The notes below the pieces were generated by a model that saw nothing but the letters and a program-made list of their open reading frames with translations, ran no database searches and was not told the DNA's origin. From NCBI RefSeq assembly GCF_017654505.1, contig NC_054549.1, positions 434,001 through 498,000 of the forward strand: DNA of 64,000 bases, written 5' to 3'. A program made the position numbers and the translations under genes. Within the stretch, counting starts at the first letter, position 1. Each line of letters begins with the position of its first letter. Of the stretch, positions 41,700-54,439 are shown in pieces. Origin of the DNA: Polyodon spathula. Lineage: Eukaryota; Chordata; Actinopteri; Acipenseriformes; Polyodontidae.

Positions 41700-43735
41700 C
41701 TGGCTATGACTCTGCACGCCCAGTGGTTCCAGGGCTGTGCCCCGGCAAGCCCTGGCACAAATGAAGCACTAAAAACAGCATGATTTTCAAAAGGGGTAAA
41801 ATAAGAAACAGATCGCAAAATTATTTTTAAAGCATGATTAATGTAACCACCTCACTTGATTTATATTTTTTAATGGTCGACAAGTGAATACATGAAAAAT
41901 GTTATCTAAACCCTGTGAAAGCCATATACTTAGTGAGCCAAAGGAGCTTTTAGAAATCACTTTGTGACCTTGTTCTTATTTTGCCCTTTTTGAAAATCAA
42001 TATTTCAAGAAGAGAGAGAAACAGCTGACGAAGACAGCAACGCTGGCTTAGCAGACAGTGCTCCTGACAATGTGGGCCTTCAACACGAGGACGAGCCGAG
42101 ACCAAATGAAACCAGTGCAATCGAAGCAGGTCAGTTTAGCAGCGATCCTGCATTGTGGAGTAACATTGGTGACAGTTTCAGGAGTTTTTGAATTGCTAAG
42201 GGTTCAGCTACTTGTCAAAATAAAAACGTAACAAAGGTATTTTTTCTTGTCGGTTGCATCATGCTGAATCTGGAGAGAAATCCTGAAGTGTGTGGTAGAA
42301 GTCATCATATTTGTAAGTGAACATGGACTTGCGTTGCTTGACCACAATGAGCTGTTAGGATCACCATATAACGAAACTATTTGGTGATCTTAGAGCTGAT
42401 TGCTCAATTTGATCAATTTTTGGCAGATCATACGAATAAATTCGGACAAAAGGGTAAAGGGAATCCGGCTTTTCCGTCATCAAGTACTTATGAAGAATTC
42501 ATTGATTTGATTAGGCAGAAAATTAAAAACACAGTAGCAGCAGAACTGCAACAAGCCAGATATTTTTCAGTGATTGTGGATTCGACACCAGATTCATTTA
42601 TTGGATTTCAGCCACTAGAGAATCATACAGGTACAAGCCTTGCTGACTGTGTACTTGCAATGGTGAACACTTGGGTTTGAACATTTCTAATGGCCTTGGA
42701 CAATCATATGACAATGCCAGCAATATGTCTGGGTGGTACAGCAGTCTGCAGGCACATCTGAAATGAATCGCTGGAAACAGGTTTTCCGTAACAAGGGTAC
42801 CCAGTCATTCTTGACACTCAAGTGTCTGTCAGGCACAAGATGGAGCAGTTGCGCAGATTCCATGAAAGCCTTGTGTCAGAACTACAATACAATTCAGCAA
42901 GCCCTAGAGACCTGTCAAAAGATATGATCCAGTCACATGACACCCGACTGGAAGCTGCTTCTCTTCAGAGCAAGATGAAACAATTGGAAACTGCCTTTAT
43001 GGCACAATTTTGGGAAACTGTTCTGCAACGGTTTAAAATGACCAGTTTATAGTTACAGAAAAGCGACATTGACCTGAATACAGCAGTTCAGTTATTGGAA
43101 TCACTTGAATCATTTGTGGCTTCCTTGCGAGATCAATTCCATAATTTTGAAAATGTTGCTAAAAACAGTATCAAAGTGATCTGACTCGTTCCCGAAAATG
43201 AAAACAGTTTGCAAATGAATCGGGAGAAGCTGACGTCTGTGTTGTAATTGACCAGTTATTAGCTTGTCTTCATCACCGATTGGATGCCAATAGGATGCCG
43301 AAAGATCGCTTTGGAGTACTGTTTGAACACAACTTGTTGGAAATAACTGGCTTTGGGAAGCGTGTTGCTGAACTTGCTGCAGTTTACCCCAATGACTTGG
43401 ACCAGAACTTTCCAGATGAACTCCTACCATTCAGATTCTTGGTACAGGACAAACCAGACAAATCTCCTGCCAAATTACTGCAAGTTTTAACACAAAGTGG
43501 CTTTCAGTCAACATTCCTAATGTGTATATTGCTCTTAGACTCTTCCTGACCCTACCTTTTACAAACTGAAGGAAAACGTACAAGGATCAAAAATGAACTG
43601 AGATCAACAATGCATCAAAGCTGCCTGAATGACTTGTCTCTAATGGCAGTTGAGTCACAACTGGTGCTACAAATTGCCTTTGACAACATTGTCATGATTT
43701 TTCCTTTCTCAAAGCTCGGAAGACACCAACATACA
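41700..43735 (+). pseudogene. hAT transposase remnant (TTF/DUF4371, ZMYM-like type)
   Basis: Broken plus-strand frames resemble the hAT transposases that also gave rise to host ZMYM-type proteins. In order: an acidic N-terminal stretch (about 42014-42128), SSDPALWSNIGD (about 42140-42176), then the ORF 42381-42680 with LIAQFDQFLADHTNKFG and RYFSVIVDSTPDS, where the Asp after VDST is the usual catalytic acidic position. An YDNASNMSG-type block (about 42708-42735) and CLSGTRWSSCADSMKAL (about 42822-42872) follow. The later pieces DRFGVLFEHNLLEITGFGK and a C-terminal LSLMAVESQLVLQIAFD block (about 43635-43690) resemble the dimerisation region. At least six frame breaks. CCAGGGCTGTGCCCCGGC at about 41730 could be the element's left end; the right end was not found. 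Confidence 0.75.
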
Positions 43736-43739
43736 TTCT

Positions 43740-44837
43740 CATGAGATTTTATATGTTTGTATTTTTTCACATTTGGTTACATAATTATGTGATGGTATTA
43801 TTAAAACACAGGTGTAATGGGTATCTAAAAGAGAGACTTTTACAGTATATGAAGTGGAGCACGTGCTTAATGTTTCAGGAATGGGAACCCATTGATGTAT
43901 CGCGTATTGCTTTATTTTAATTGCATCACTGTAAAGGTATTGTTAGACTAGTACTAAAAGCTATCAGTATGGCCTGTATGTTGTAGTTTACCGCAGTATA
44001 AAATGCAAAATATATATTTAAAAAAAAAGAGTCTACCTGACCACTAAACTAAAACATCATTCCTTTTCATGTTGTTTTACATTCATGGAGTTCCCATGCA
44101 TCTAAGTCAATTTCCTAAGGCAGTTATTTTATTCAGTTTTGTGTTTGTAAAATTGAGTAGTTAATTTAGATATTGCGTGTTGCGATGTGATTTGCTTTAT
44201 TATTAATGCAATGTGTACATGTTTAACAGGTCTATTTATTAATGCATTTTGACACATTCGTGTTTTTAATAGGGTGTGGGGGGCTCCAGTTTTCTTTGTG
44301 TATACCATTAAAAACATACTGCATTGGCACAGTTTTTAATCCCTACAGGGCATGCAGTGGAGCAGCAATGATCACTGTCCTGACTAGTTTAGCATTGTTG
44401 TTTCATGCTGACAATGATGTCTGAAGAAAGTTACTAATTATTATTCACAAGCAGATGAAAAGAGCACACAGACTGAAAGAGATCAAGGCTGTAATAGAAG
44501 AGAACTGATTTCTTCCTCGTGGTAAGACTTTATCACATAAAACATTTCCCATGGGACGAATCCGATCTTATCAGGATTTCAATAAGATTTTGTAGCCTGC
44601 AAAACCAAAGTGTGCTCTACTTTTGGAGTTGAGGGAGATTTCATGTCAGAGGATCATTTTAATGTGCTTTTAATTACACTGCAACATCTTTTTAATCTAA
44701 ATTCACAAGCTCAAATAAATAAATATTATTATAACATAAAGACACTGTGGGCCAGTTGTTTGCATACAATTCTGCAACAAATCAAATGAAAGTGGTTGCA
44801 GCTAACAAAATACTTCCAGAAATCTTATTTGTTGTGC
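43740..44837. other. No recognisable feature
   Basis: AT-rich sequence, no supported element. Confidence 0.5.
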
Positions 44838-45030
44838 ACAACTATTCACTGTATAGCTCTTAATGATGCACTTTCATTACAAACACAACACCTGGGATTG
44901 CACATCCATTCACTGTATAGCTCTCAATGATGCACTTTCATTACAAACACAACACCTGGGATTGCACATCCATTCACTGTATAGCTCTCAATGATGCGCT
45001 TTCATTATAAACACAACACCTGGGATTGCA
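44838..45030. repeat. 64-bp tandem repeat, three copies
   Basis: Three nearly identical units containing ATTCACTGTATAGCTCTCAA and CAACACCTGGGATTGCACAT. Confidence 0.93.
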
Positions 45031-46064
45031 CATGGTTTCATTGCTTTACCAGCCAGGAAATCTGTTACACTTGTACCTCCGAGGATATTTCACCTCAACA
45101 GTATCTTCAGGGTCAAAACCAAAGCATGTTACTGGCTGCACAGCATGTCAGTCATTAGAGGAAACAGCTGGTTTGCTTGTGGCAGAAAAGAGGACACTGA
45201 AGGGAGACAATTTCACTCTCCAGGTGAAATACAAGGAAAGAGCAGGACTAACTGAAAGCAACAACTACTTTCTTTATCATAGTGTAGTACAATATATCAT
45301 GTTTTAAAATAAAATAAAATATAAATACTGCCCAGATCTGTGACTAGATATGCACTGTGTGGACTATTTATGGAATTATTTTGTGAGCTGCAATATGAAT
45401 ACGGCTTCCGAGCCTCATTTAAACACCTGAGAGAATGACAAGCTGGAGTAAAGTGTACTGTATTGATGCAATTGTCATTTTGTAAAATCCAAAAGAAGTT
45501 TAAGCCTGTATAACCGCACACTATAGATCTTGTCCTGACAGAGTTGCTTTATAATCCTGTCATTGTGATTAATGATTGTATCTTGAATATGAGTCCATCA
45601 TTTTTTTTTTCTCAACAAACAGAACAAGGCAGATTGCCTCATTCAGGGAATTTGAAAGTCTTCAGTGATGATATGATTGGTTCTACCTCCACACTAAGAT
45701 AATGGAAACCTTTTCTATTAAGGAAAATGACAGTGTCTCTGGCTGGAGCCAGGTATACCATGAGATCCATGATCAATAGCCTTCTAAGGTGGTGCGCAGC
45801 AGAGGCAGATAGCAGCAGCAGCAACAAAGAGTCATGCAGGTACTCATTGTAAAGACAGGGTTGTGTTTATCTTTGTAGTGCCTGCTTAGTAAACCCTATT
45901 TATATTCCATATGATAAGATGTAAGCCTGTGCTGTTCTTTATCGCCAGCAGTCCAGCTATGAAATTAATTATAGAGACACAATCTTTGTATTGTCCTGTG
46001 ACAGAGAACGAATGAATCCTAGTCAACAATCTCTCTCCCGATCTGTGAGGGTGCTGTATAACAG
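45031..46064. other. No recognisable feature
   Basis: A 93-codon ORF at 45026-45307 is unassigned. Its VTGCTACQS peptide resembles VTGCNACQS at about 53597-53625. No domain is recognised. Confidence 0.4.
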
Positions 46065-46208
46065 TATGGCAGAGCAAAGCTCTGCCCTTTTTAAATTGGC
46101 AGGGATGGGGTTAATTTCCCCTACCTGCCTGGGTTTATTATGCTCAGGTGGCTGGGGTTGATTAGTTGATTAGGTTAACTAATGATCAATCAGCGCCCAG
46201 CCATCTGA

Positions 46209-46217
46209 CATAAAAGG
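46209..46217 (+). promoter_or_regulatory. TATA-type box upstream of the hexanucleotide array
   Basis: CATAAAAGG, conserved in the solo copy at 58934-58941. The array begins about 30-37 bp downstream, where transcription would be expected to start. Confidence 0.6.
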
Positions 46218-46245
46218 AGGCCTCTGCTTCTCATTTAGGAGGAGG

Positions 46246-48782
46246 GAGTTGAGGTTGGGGTTGGGGTTGAGGTTGAGGTTGGGGTTGAGGTTGAGGAAGC
46301 AGGTTGAGGTTGAGGTTGGGGTTGAGGTTGGGGTTGGGGTTGAGGTTGAGGTTGAGGTTGAGGTTGAGGTTGGGGTTGAGGAAGCAGATTGAGGTTGAGG
46401 TTGAGGTTGAGGAAGCAGGTTGAGTTTGAGGTTGAGGAAGCAGGTTGAGGTTGGGGTTGAGGTTGAGGTTGAGGTTGAGGAAGCAGGTTGAGTTTGAGGT
46501 TGAGGAAGCAGGTTGAGGTTGAGGTTGAGGAAGCAGGTTGAGTTTGAGGTTGAGGTTGAGGTTGAGGTTGGGGTTGAGGTTGAGGTTGAGGTTGAGGTTG
46601 CAGGTTGAGGTTGAGGAAGCAGGTTGAGTTTGAGGTTGAGGAAGCAGGTTGAGGTTGAGGTTGAGGAAGCAGGTTGAGGTTGAGGTTGAGGAAGCAGGTT
46701 GAGGTTGGGGTTGAGGTTGAGGTTGGGGTTGGGGTTGGGGTTGGGGTTGAGGGAGGTTGAGGTTGAGGTTGAGGTTGAGGTTGGGGTTTGAGGTTGAGGT
46801 TGAGGTTGAGGTTGGGGTTGAGGTTGAGGTTTGAGGTTGAGGTTGGGGTTGAGGTTGGGGTTGAGGTTGAGGTTGAGGTTGAGGAAGCAGGTTGAGGTTG
46901 AGGTTGAGGAAGCAGGTTGAGGTTGAGGTTGAGGTTGCAGGTTGAGGTTGGGGTTGAGGTTGAGGTTGAGGTTGAGGTTGGGGTTGAGGTTGAGGTTGAG
47001 GAAGCAGGTTGAGGTTGAGGTTGAGGAAGCAGGTTGAGGTTGAGGTTGAGGAAGCAGGTTGAGGTTGAGGTTGAGGAAGCAGGTTGAGGTTGAGGTTGAG
47101 GTTGAGGAAGCAGGTTGAGGTTGAGGTTGAGGAAGCAGGTTGAGGTTGAGGTTGAGGTTGAGGTTGAGGTTGAGGTTGAGGGTTGAGGTTGGGGTTGGGG
47201 TTGCAGGTTGAGGTTGAGGTTGGGGTTGGGGTTGAGGTTGAGGTTGAGGAAGCAGGTTGAGGTTGAGGTTGAGGTTGAGGTTGAGGAAGCAGGTTGAGGT
47301 TGAGGTTGAGGAAGCAGGTTGAGGTTGAGGTTGAGGAAGCAGGTTGAGGTTGAGGTTGAGGAAGCAGGTTGAGGTTAGGTTGAGGTTGGGGTTGAGGTTG
47401 GGGTTGAGGTTGAGGTTGAGGTTGAGGTTGAGGTTGCAGGTTGAGGTTGAGGTTGAGGTTGAGGAAGCAGGTTGAGGTTGAGGTTGAGGAAGCAGGTTGA
47501 GGTTGAGGTTGAGGAAGCAGGTTGAGTTTGAGGTTGAGGAAGCAGGTTGAGGTTGAGGTTGAGGAAGTTGAGGTTGAGGTTGAGGTTGAGGTTGAGGTTG
47601 AGGTTGAAGGGGTTGTTTTTGAGGTTCCAACTCCAAGCACTCCAACTTGAGGTGACCCCAAACTCCAACTCCAACTGAGGTTGACTCAAACTCCAACTCC
47701 TTCCCAAGGTTGAACTCCAACTCCAACTCCTTTGAGGTTGAGGAAGCAAACTCCAACTCCTTCTTCCAACAGGTTGAGGTTGAGGTTGAGGTTGCAGGTT
47801 GAGGTTGAGGTTGAGGAAGCAGGTTGAGGTTGAGGTTGAGGAAGCAGGTTGAGGTTGGGGGTTGGGGTTTGGGGTTGAGGTTGGGGTTGAGGTTGGTTGA
47901 GGAAGCAGGTTGAGGTTGAGGTTGAGGTTGAGTTTGAGGTTGAGGGTTGAGGTTGGGGTTGAGGTTGCAGGTTGAGGTTGAGGTTGAGGTTGAGGTTGGG
48001 GTTGAGGTTGAGGTTGAGGTTGAGGTTGCAGGTTGAGGTTGAGGTTGAGGAAGCAGGTTGAGGTTGAGGTTGAGGTTGAGGTTGAGGTTGAGGTTGAGGA
48101 AGCAGGTTGAGTTTGAGGTTGAGGAGGTTGAGGTTGGGGTTGAGGTTGCAGGTTGGGGTTGGGGTTGAGGTTGCAGGTTGAGGTTGAGGTTGAGGTTGCA
48201 GGTTGAGGTTGAGGTTGAGGTTGCAGGTTGGGGTTGGGGTTGAGGTTGCAGGTTGGGGTTGGGGTTGAGGTTGAGGTTGAGGTTGAGGTTGAGGTTGAGG
48301 TTGCAGGTTGAGTTTGAGGTTGAGGAAGCAGGTTGAGGTTGGGGTTGAGGTTGAGGAAGCAGGTTGAGGTTGGGGTTGAGGTTGGGTTTGAGTGAGGTTG
48401 AGGTTGAGGTTGAGGTTGAGGTTGGGGTTGGGGTTGAGGTTGAGGTTGAGGAAGCAGGTTGAGGTTGAGGTTGAGGTTGAGGTTGGGGTTGAGGTTGAGA
48501 GGTTGAGGTTGGGGTTGAGGTTGGGGTTGAGGTTGAGGTTGCAGGTTGAGGTTGAGGTTGAGGTTGGGGTTGAGGTTGAGGTTGAGGAAGCAGGTTGAGG
48601 TTGGGGTTGAGGTTGAGGTTGAGGTTGAGGAAGCAGGTTGAGGTTGGGGTTGAGGTTGAGGTTGGGGTTGAGGTTGAGGTTGAGGTTGAGGTTGGGGTTG
48701 AGGTTGAGGTTGAGGTTGAGGAAGCAGGTTGAGGTTGAGGAAGCAGGTTGAGGTTGAGGTTGAGTTTGAGGTTGAGGTTGGT
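46246..48782 (+). repeat. GAGGTT-type hexanucleotide/25-bp satellite array
   Basis: Dominated by GGTTGA hexamers with frequent GGGGTT variants and a 7-mer spacer GGAAGCA. The commonest higher-order unit is three GGTTGA plus GGAAGCA, 25 bp. All minus frames stay open because the hexamer's complement contains no stop and each 7-mer just moves the frame. This gives overlapping minus ORFs of 525, 476 and 432 codons encoding alternating Leu-Asn, Pro-Gln and Ser-Thr. These are repeat by-products, not genes. A segment at 47611-47768 is different (AACTCC repeats). Confidence 0.95.
47611..47768. repeat. AACTCC-type interruption in the array
   Basis: Within the array the plus strand switches to CCAACTCCAACTCC, the complement of a GGAGTT repeat, mixed with short GAGGTTGA bits, then returns to the main array. 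Confidence 0.85.
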
Positions 48783-48982
48783 GTGAAAGTTTTGAATCCA
48801 GTGAAGGCATTGCCCAGCCTGGAAACCTTTTTTTTTTTGTAAGTTTTGTTTTTGCTTTATTTGTGTCTAAAGATGTTTGTTTTGCCCTTATGCACTTTAT
48901 TTTTGTGTTTTTTTTTATAATAAAATTAGGCTGTAAAAAATTAACTGCAGTCACAGTGTCTGAAACAGAAACAGAGTGCCTC

Positions 48983-49450
48983 ATGCTGGATGGTCTGGCA
49001 GTTCATTCCAGGGAATGCCCGAAGTCATCGTCCTAACGCGGTATGGGATGTGTCAGTCATGGATTGAACGAGACATGATTGAACTAGCTATCGAAGAGGG
49101 CATGACTAAGGGTATAGTTGGGGACATGACAAGGTAATCTGTTCCTTTGATGTGGTTATGATAAAGATTGGTAAAGGAAACAGACTGTGAAAAGTGTATC
49201 ATGAGGATTAACTATTTTGTTTGTTTGTCGAAACTGTCTGTGTTTGTCATGGTTAGATGGGTAACACGAACCGAGAGCTGTCGCTACAGCACAGCATCAA
49301 GCCTTGACTACAGTTCACTATTGTCACTATCCTTGCACCACATCTGCACTAAGAGCACTCACTATCAGGAGAAGTGACCGTGTCTGTGTTGTGTGTTGTT
49401 CTTTGTATTATTATTTTGGGACTGACTCAGATGGTTTATATGCTGGCAAT
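48983..49450 (+). repeat. Degenerate Gmr1-related LTR fragment, plus orientation
   Basis: Blocks CTGGCAGTTCATTCC, GTAATCTGTTCCTTTG, GAGAGCTGTCGC, CATCTGCACTAAGAGCACTC and GAAGTGACCGTGTCTG follow the same order as in the inverted LTRs at 1840/12384 and the plus-strand copy at 63418. It directly abuts the array-bearing LTR. Confidence 0.6.
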
Positions 49451-49892
49451 ACATATCACTGTTCAAAGCTAACATTATTATTTAACCGGTTGGGAAAACA
49501 GAAAGAAATAAATAAAACCTCTCCACGCAAAGCTTTTTTTTTTATTAAAAAAACCTACAAAACAAATGGTAAATGTACAGTAACCTGCAACTGGTGGCTT
49601 GTTTCTTAACTCTAGAACACGCTGCCAATATCTGCAACCATGTGCTATATCATTTAAACACAAAAAAAGCTTGGCTGGTGTATTGAAACGTCACTGCTAC
49701 ACGCAGCTGACTGACACACGCACACAGCCCGCCTCTCTTAAAGGGGAAGGCACCAAAAGCCTGATGGCTAGAACACTTTCTGTTTCCATTGCGGAAGCTG
49801 TATTTGCTTCTAATGCCATTACTCTCGTAGCCTACTTTTAATATTTATTTATTTAGTGAGGCAGTTAATTGTGATGGTCAGATATGCAACGT

Positions 49893-49896
<4 letters not shown>

Positions 49897-49978
<82 letters not shown>

Positions 49979-49982
49979 CTCT
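49897..49982. repeat. (CT)n microsatellite
   Basis: About 80 bp of CT repeat, one interruption near the right end. Confidence 0.95.
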
Positions 49983-50019
49983 TATTTATTTGTATTTTTA
50001 TAGCGTTTTTTGTTCAGTA

Positions 50020-50190
50020 GTATCTCAAAGCACTGTATATATGGGCCCCTTCATGGGAAAGGAAGCGGATACAAGTGCATTGTGACAACATGGCAACAGC
50101 TGATGTCATTAATAAAGGTAGATCTCCTTCCCCAATCATGAAATTGCTGAGATGTCTTACGTGGTTAAGTCTCATTGGGAATCACAGGTT
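50020..50190 (+). pseudogene. DIRS/Ngaro RNase H fragment
   Basis: The plus strand encodes VHCDNMATADVINKGRS then PIMKLLRCLTWLSLIGNHRLL, the same block as the minus-strand copy at 26920-27090, with shared upstream sequence (TCAAAGCACTGTATATATGG). The right end runs into the TA tract. Confidence 0.65.
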
Positions 50191-50206
50191 GCTAAACAAC
50201 ATATAT

Positions 50207-50209
50207 ACA

Positions 50210-50288
<79 letters not shown>
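50207..50288. repeat. (TA)n tract 1
   Basis: About 80 bp of TA dinucleotide repeat. Confidence 0.95.
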
Positions 50289-50292
<4 letters not shown>

Positions 50293-50608
50293 TCCCAGGG
50301 TGTCAGCTTCAACAACATTACTGGGGAGTTGATTCCAGACCCTCACGATTCTCTGTGTAAAAAAGTGCCTCCTATTTTCTGTTCTGAATGCCCCTTTGTC
50401 TAATCTCCATTTGTGACCCCTGGTCCTTGTTTCTTTTTTCAGGTCGAAAAAGTCCCTTGGGTCGACATTGTCAATACCTTTTATAATTTTGAATGCTTGA
50501 ATCAGGTTGCCATGTAGTCTTCTTTGTTCAAGACTGAATAGATTCAATTATTTTAGCCTGTCTGCATATGACATGCCTTTTAAACCTGGAATAATTCTGG
50601 TCGGCACT
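50289..50608 (-). mobile_element. CR1 LINE fragment between two TA tracts
   Basis: The reverse complement matches about 21110-21440 of the intact LINE (RVWNQLPSNVVEADTLGS, RGHKWRLDKGAFRTENRRHF, LFSLEQRRL.GNLIQAFKI). Both ends are truncated and lie directly against TA repeats. Confidence 0.88.
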
Positions 50609-50614
50609 ATATAT

Positions 50615-50694
<80 letters not shown>
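50615..50694. repeat. (TA)n tract 2
   Basis: About 80 bp of TA repeat. Confidence 0.95.
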
Positions 50695-50696
<2 letters not shown>

Positions 50697-51094
50697 CTGA
50701 ATTGGTATGATTCTGGTTTGGTGAACTGAATTTTAATAATAAATACACAAAAATCCACATTCTGCTCAAGTTTCCCACAGCCCTGTGAATCTCATCCATC
50801 AGCTACTTTAGAATGTATTTATTCTCTAAATCCATATCAGGCTGTTACAGAAAAGCAATCTCCTTAACTTCTTTGTGTTGCTGCTTCAAAGATTGCACTG
50901 TCACTGCACACCATGCTTGGCTCTTCCACCAACGCTCTGCACATTGGCAGCATATTTGTGCTGAATATGAAGAGGAACAATATTGCAATGTGTGTGAAAT
51001 ACAGTATGTGTGAAGCAGTGTGGCACTTTGGAGGAGCCTGCATGCTGATTAGCCTAATCTCTGCGCAGCTGCTTTCAAATGACACTACAGCTTG

Positions 51095-51095
<1 letters not shown>

Positions 51096-51176
<81 letters not shown>
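51096..51176. repeat. (TA)n tract 3
   Basis: About 80 bp of TA repeat, similar in length to the other two. Confidence 0.95.
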
Positions 51177-52871
<1,695 letters not shown>

Positions 52872-53214
52872 ATTTTTTGTTTCTTTCTTTTTTTCAGCCT
52901 CTATGACCACCAGTACACAATGGAACTGGTGCAGATTCCTGAGGCACGGCATTACTTTAGTCTTGCAATGCTGAACCGTGGGTTTTTTTTTCCATCCTGC
53001 AGGCAGCACTTTGACAGTGCTGGCAATGTGTGCTGTAAATACTAGTTTGAGCAATTTGTTATAGCCTGCATTTTCAGAGAGTGATGTGTTTTTGGTCTGC
53101 AGAAAACCTAAAACCACCAAAACCATGCTGTGTTTGACCTCTAATGTAACAGACAAGCCCAAGTGGCTGTAGCTTGAACCTGTTTTCATTTAGCTGTTTT
53201 CATTTGTTTCTATT

Positions 53215-53478
53215 TACCTCAGCTGTTTCCATTTACCCCAGCGGTTTCCATTTACCCCAGCTGTTTTCATTTACCCCAGCGGTTTCCATTTACCCTAGCT
53301 GTTTTCATTTACCCCAGCAGTTTTCATTTACCCCAGCGGTTTTCATTTACCCCAGCTGTTTTCATTTACCCCAGCGGTTTCCATTTACCCCAGCAGTTTT
53401 CATTTACCCCAGCGGTTTCCATTTATCCCAGTGGTTTCCATTTACCCCAGCTGTTTCCATTTACCCCAGCTGTTTTCA
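53215..53478. repeat. 19-bp minisatellite, about 14 copies
   Basis: Units TTTCCATTTACCCCAGCGG with C/T and CGG/TGT variants. The 19-aa periodic ORF through it is a by-product. Confidence 0.93.
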
Positions 53479-53479
53479 T

Positions 53480-54140
53480 TTTAAACAGGGTATCTTGGGT
53501 AAAGAACGTTCACAGTTTGCTGACCTACTTTTAGGACGTTTCTTACTGTTTCCCTTCCTAGGTCACTTCACCCCACATCACTTGGGTTTAGAATATGTTA
53601 CTGGCTGTAATGCATGTCAGTCGATTGCAAGGCTTTCAAACATACATTTCTTTTAACCTAGCGCAGTACTAGATATCACTACAATACTACACAGAGACCA
53701 CTATGGTGAACCCAAGTGCTGCAGCCACTGTATTCTATTAGTACCACTTCTATAGCATTGAAATATATGCAGAATCCAACCTGATGTATAATGAGCAGAA
53801 AACCAGCGCTCAAACAGATGGTGCTAAAATATGGAAGAAATGATTTATTTAAAAAAACTATATTTAGAGTGCCCAGTTATTTTAGCACGTTTTTCTCCCA
53901 CAAAACAAATATCCAACTATGTTCCCTCACCGCAGTGTTCCCCACAACAGCTCAGGAAAACTGAGGTTAGTGGCTGAGGTTAGTCCCACAGCACCTCTCC
54001 TCTTAATACCCTGGAGCTTTACAGAGGGATTTAGTGATCTGCCAGCCCCTGGAGGTCAAAGGCCAACCCTGCAGGTGTCTGTGTGGGCTCACCTGACACC
54101 TGATCAGAGAGGTCTTGCAGTGCGTGAGGTCACTCAGTTC
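53480..54140. other. No recognisable feature
   Basis: Unique-looking sequence between the minisatellite and the MITE. Confidence 0.45.
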
Positions 54141-54148
54141 ATGTAGAC

Positions 54149-54352
54149 CAGGGGTCTCCAACTCTGGTTCTGGAGAGCTGCTGCGTCTGCTTGTTTTTGT
54201 TCCAACCAATCTCTCAGTTACTTAATTGAACCAATTATTGGCTAACTAGTCAAGATTAACAGGTGTTCCAGATCTTTAGCCACTGATGATGTAAAGACAC
54301 CTATAAATAATGCTGGATACGGACTCACCAGGACCAGGGTTGGAGACCCCTG
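54149..54352. mobile_element. hAT-type MITE, 204 bp
   Basis: Perfect 14-bp terminal inverted repeats CAGGGGTCTCCAAC, extendable to about 26 bp with two mismatches, and an exact 8-bp target duplication ATGTAGAC at 54141-54148 and 54353-54360. No coding capacity; it depends on a hAT transposase elsewhere. Confidence 0.93.
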
Positions 54353-54439
54353 ATGTAGACTATGCCTCCCTAAACTGCAGGACCAGAGCTCCCTGCAAAT
54401 ATAATTTAGTCTGTACATTCTTCCTTAGTTTATGCTCTC

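Larger units (their letters stand above)
46065..48982 (+). repeat. LTR with a 2.5-kb hexanucleotide expansion
   Basis: Left arm 46065-46245 and right arm 48783-48956 align with the solo LTR at 58790-59204 (GGCAGGGATGGGGTTAA, CCTACCTGCCTGGGTTTATTATG, GGAGGCCTCTGCTTCTCATTT, then TGAATCCAGTGAAGGCATTG, CCCAGCCTGGAAA). CATAAAAGG at 46209-46217 is the TATA-type box; AATAAA lies at 48919-48924. The region between the arms, about 30 bp in the solo copy, is here about 2.5 kb of tandem repeat. The extreme right end diverges from the solo copy after AACTGCAGTC, so the end is approximate and no target duplication was found. Confidence 0.87.

Noticed and set aside
46179..48984. Very long minus-strand ORFs (525, 476 and 432 codons) rich in Pro-Gln, Leu-Asn and Ser-Thr
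   Set aside because: They are frames through a hexamer/heptamer tandem repeat that has no stop in any minus frame; there is no domain or gene structure.
53174..53656. 160-codon ORF with FTPAVSIYPS repeats
   Set aside because: A by-product of a 19-bp tandem repeat read through three phases.
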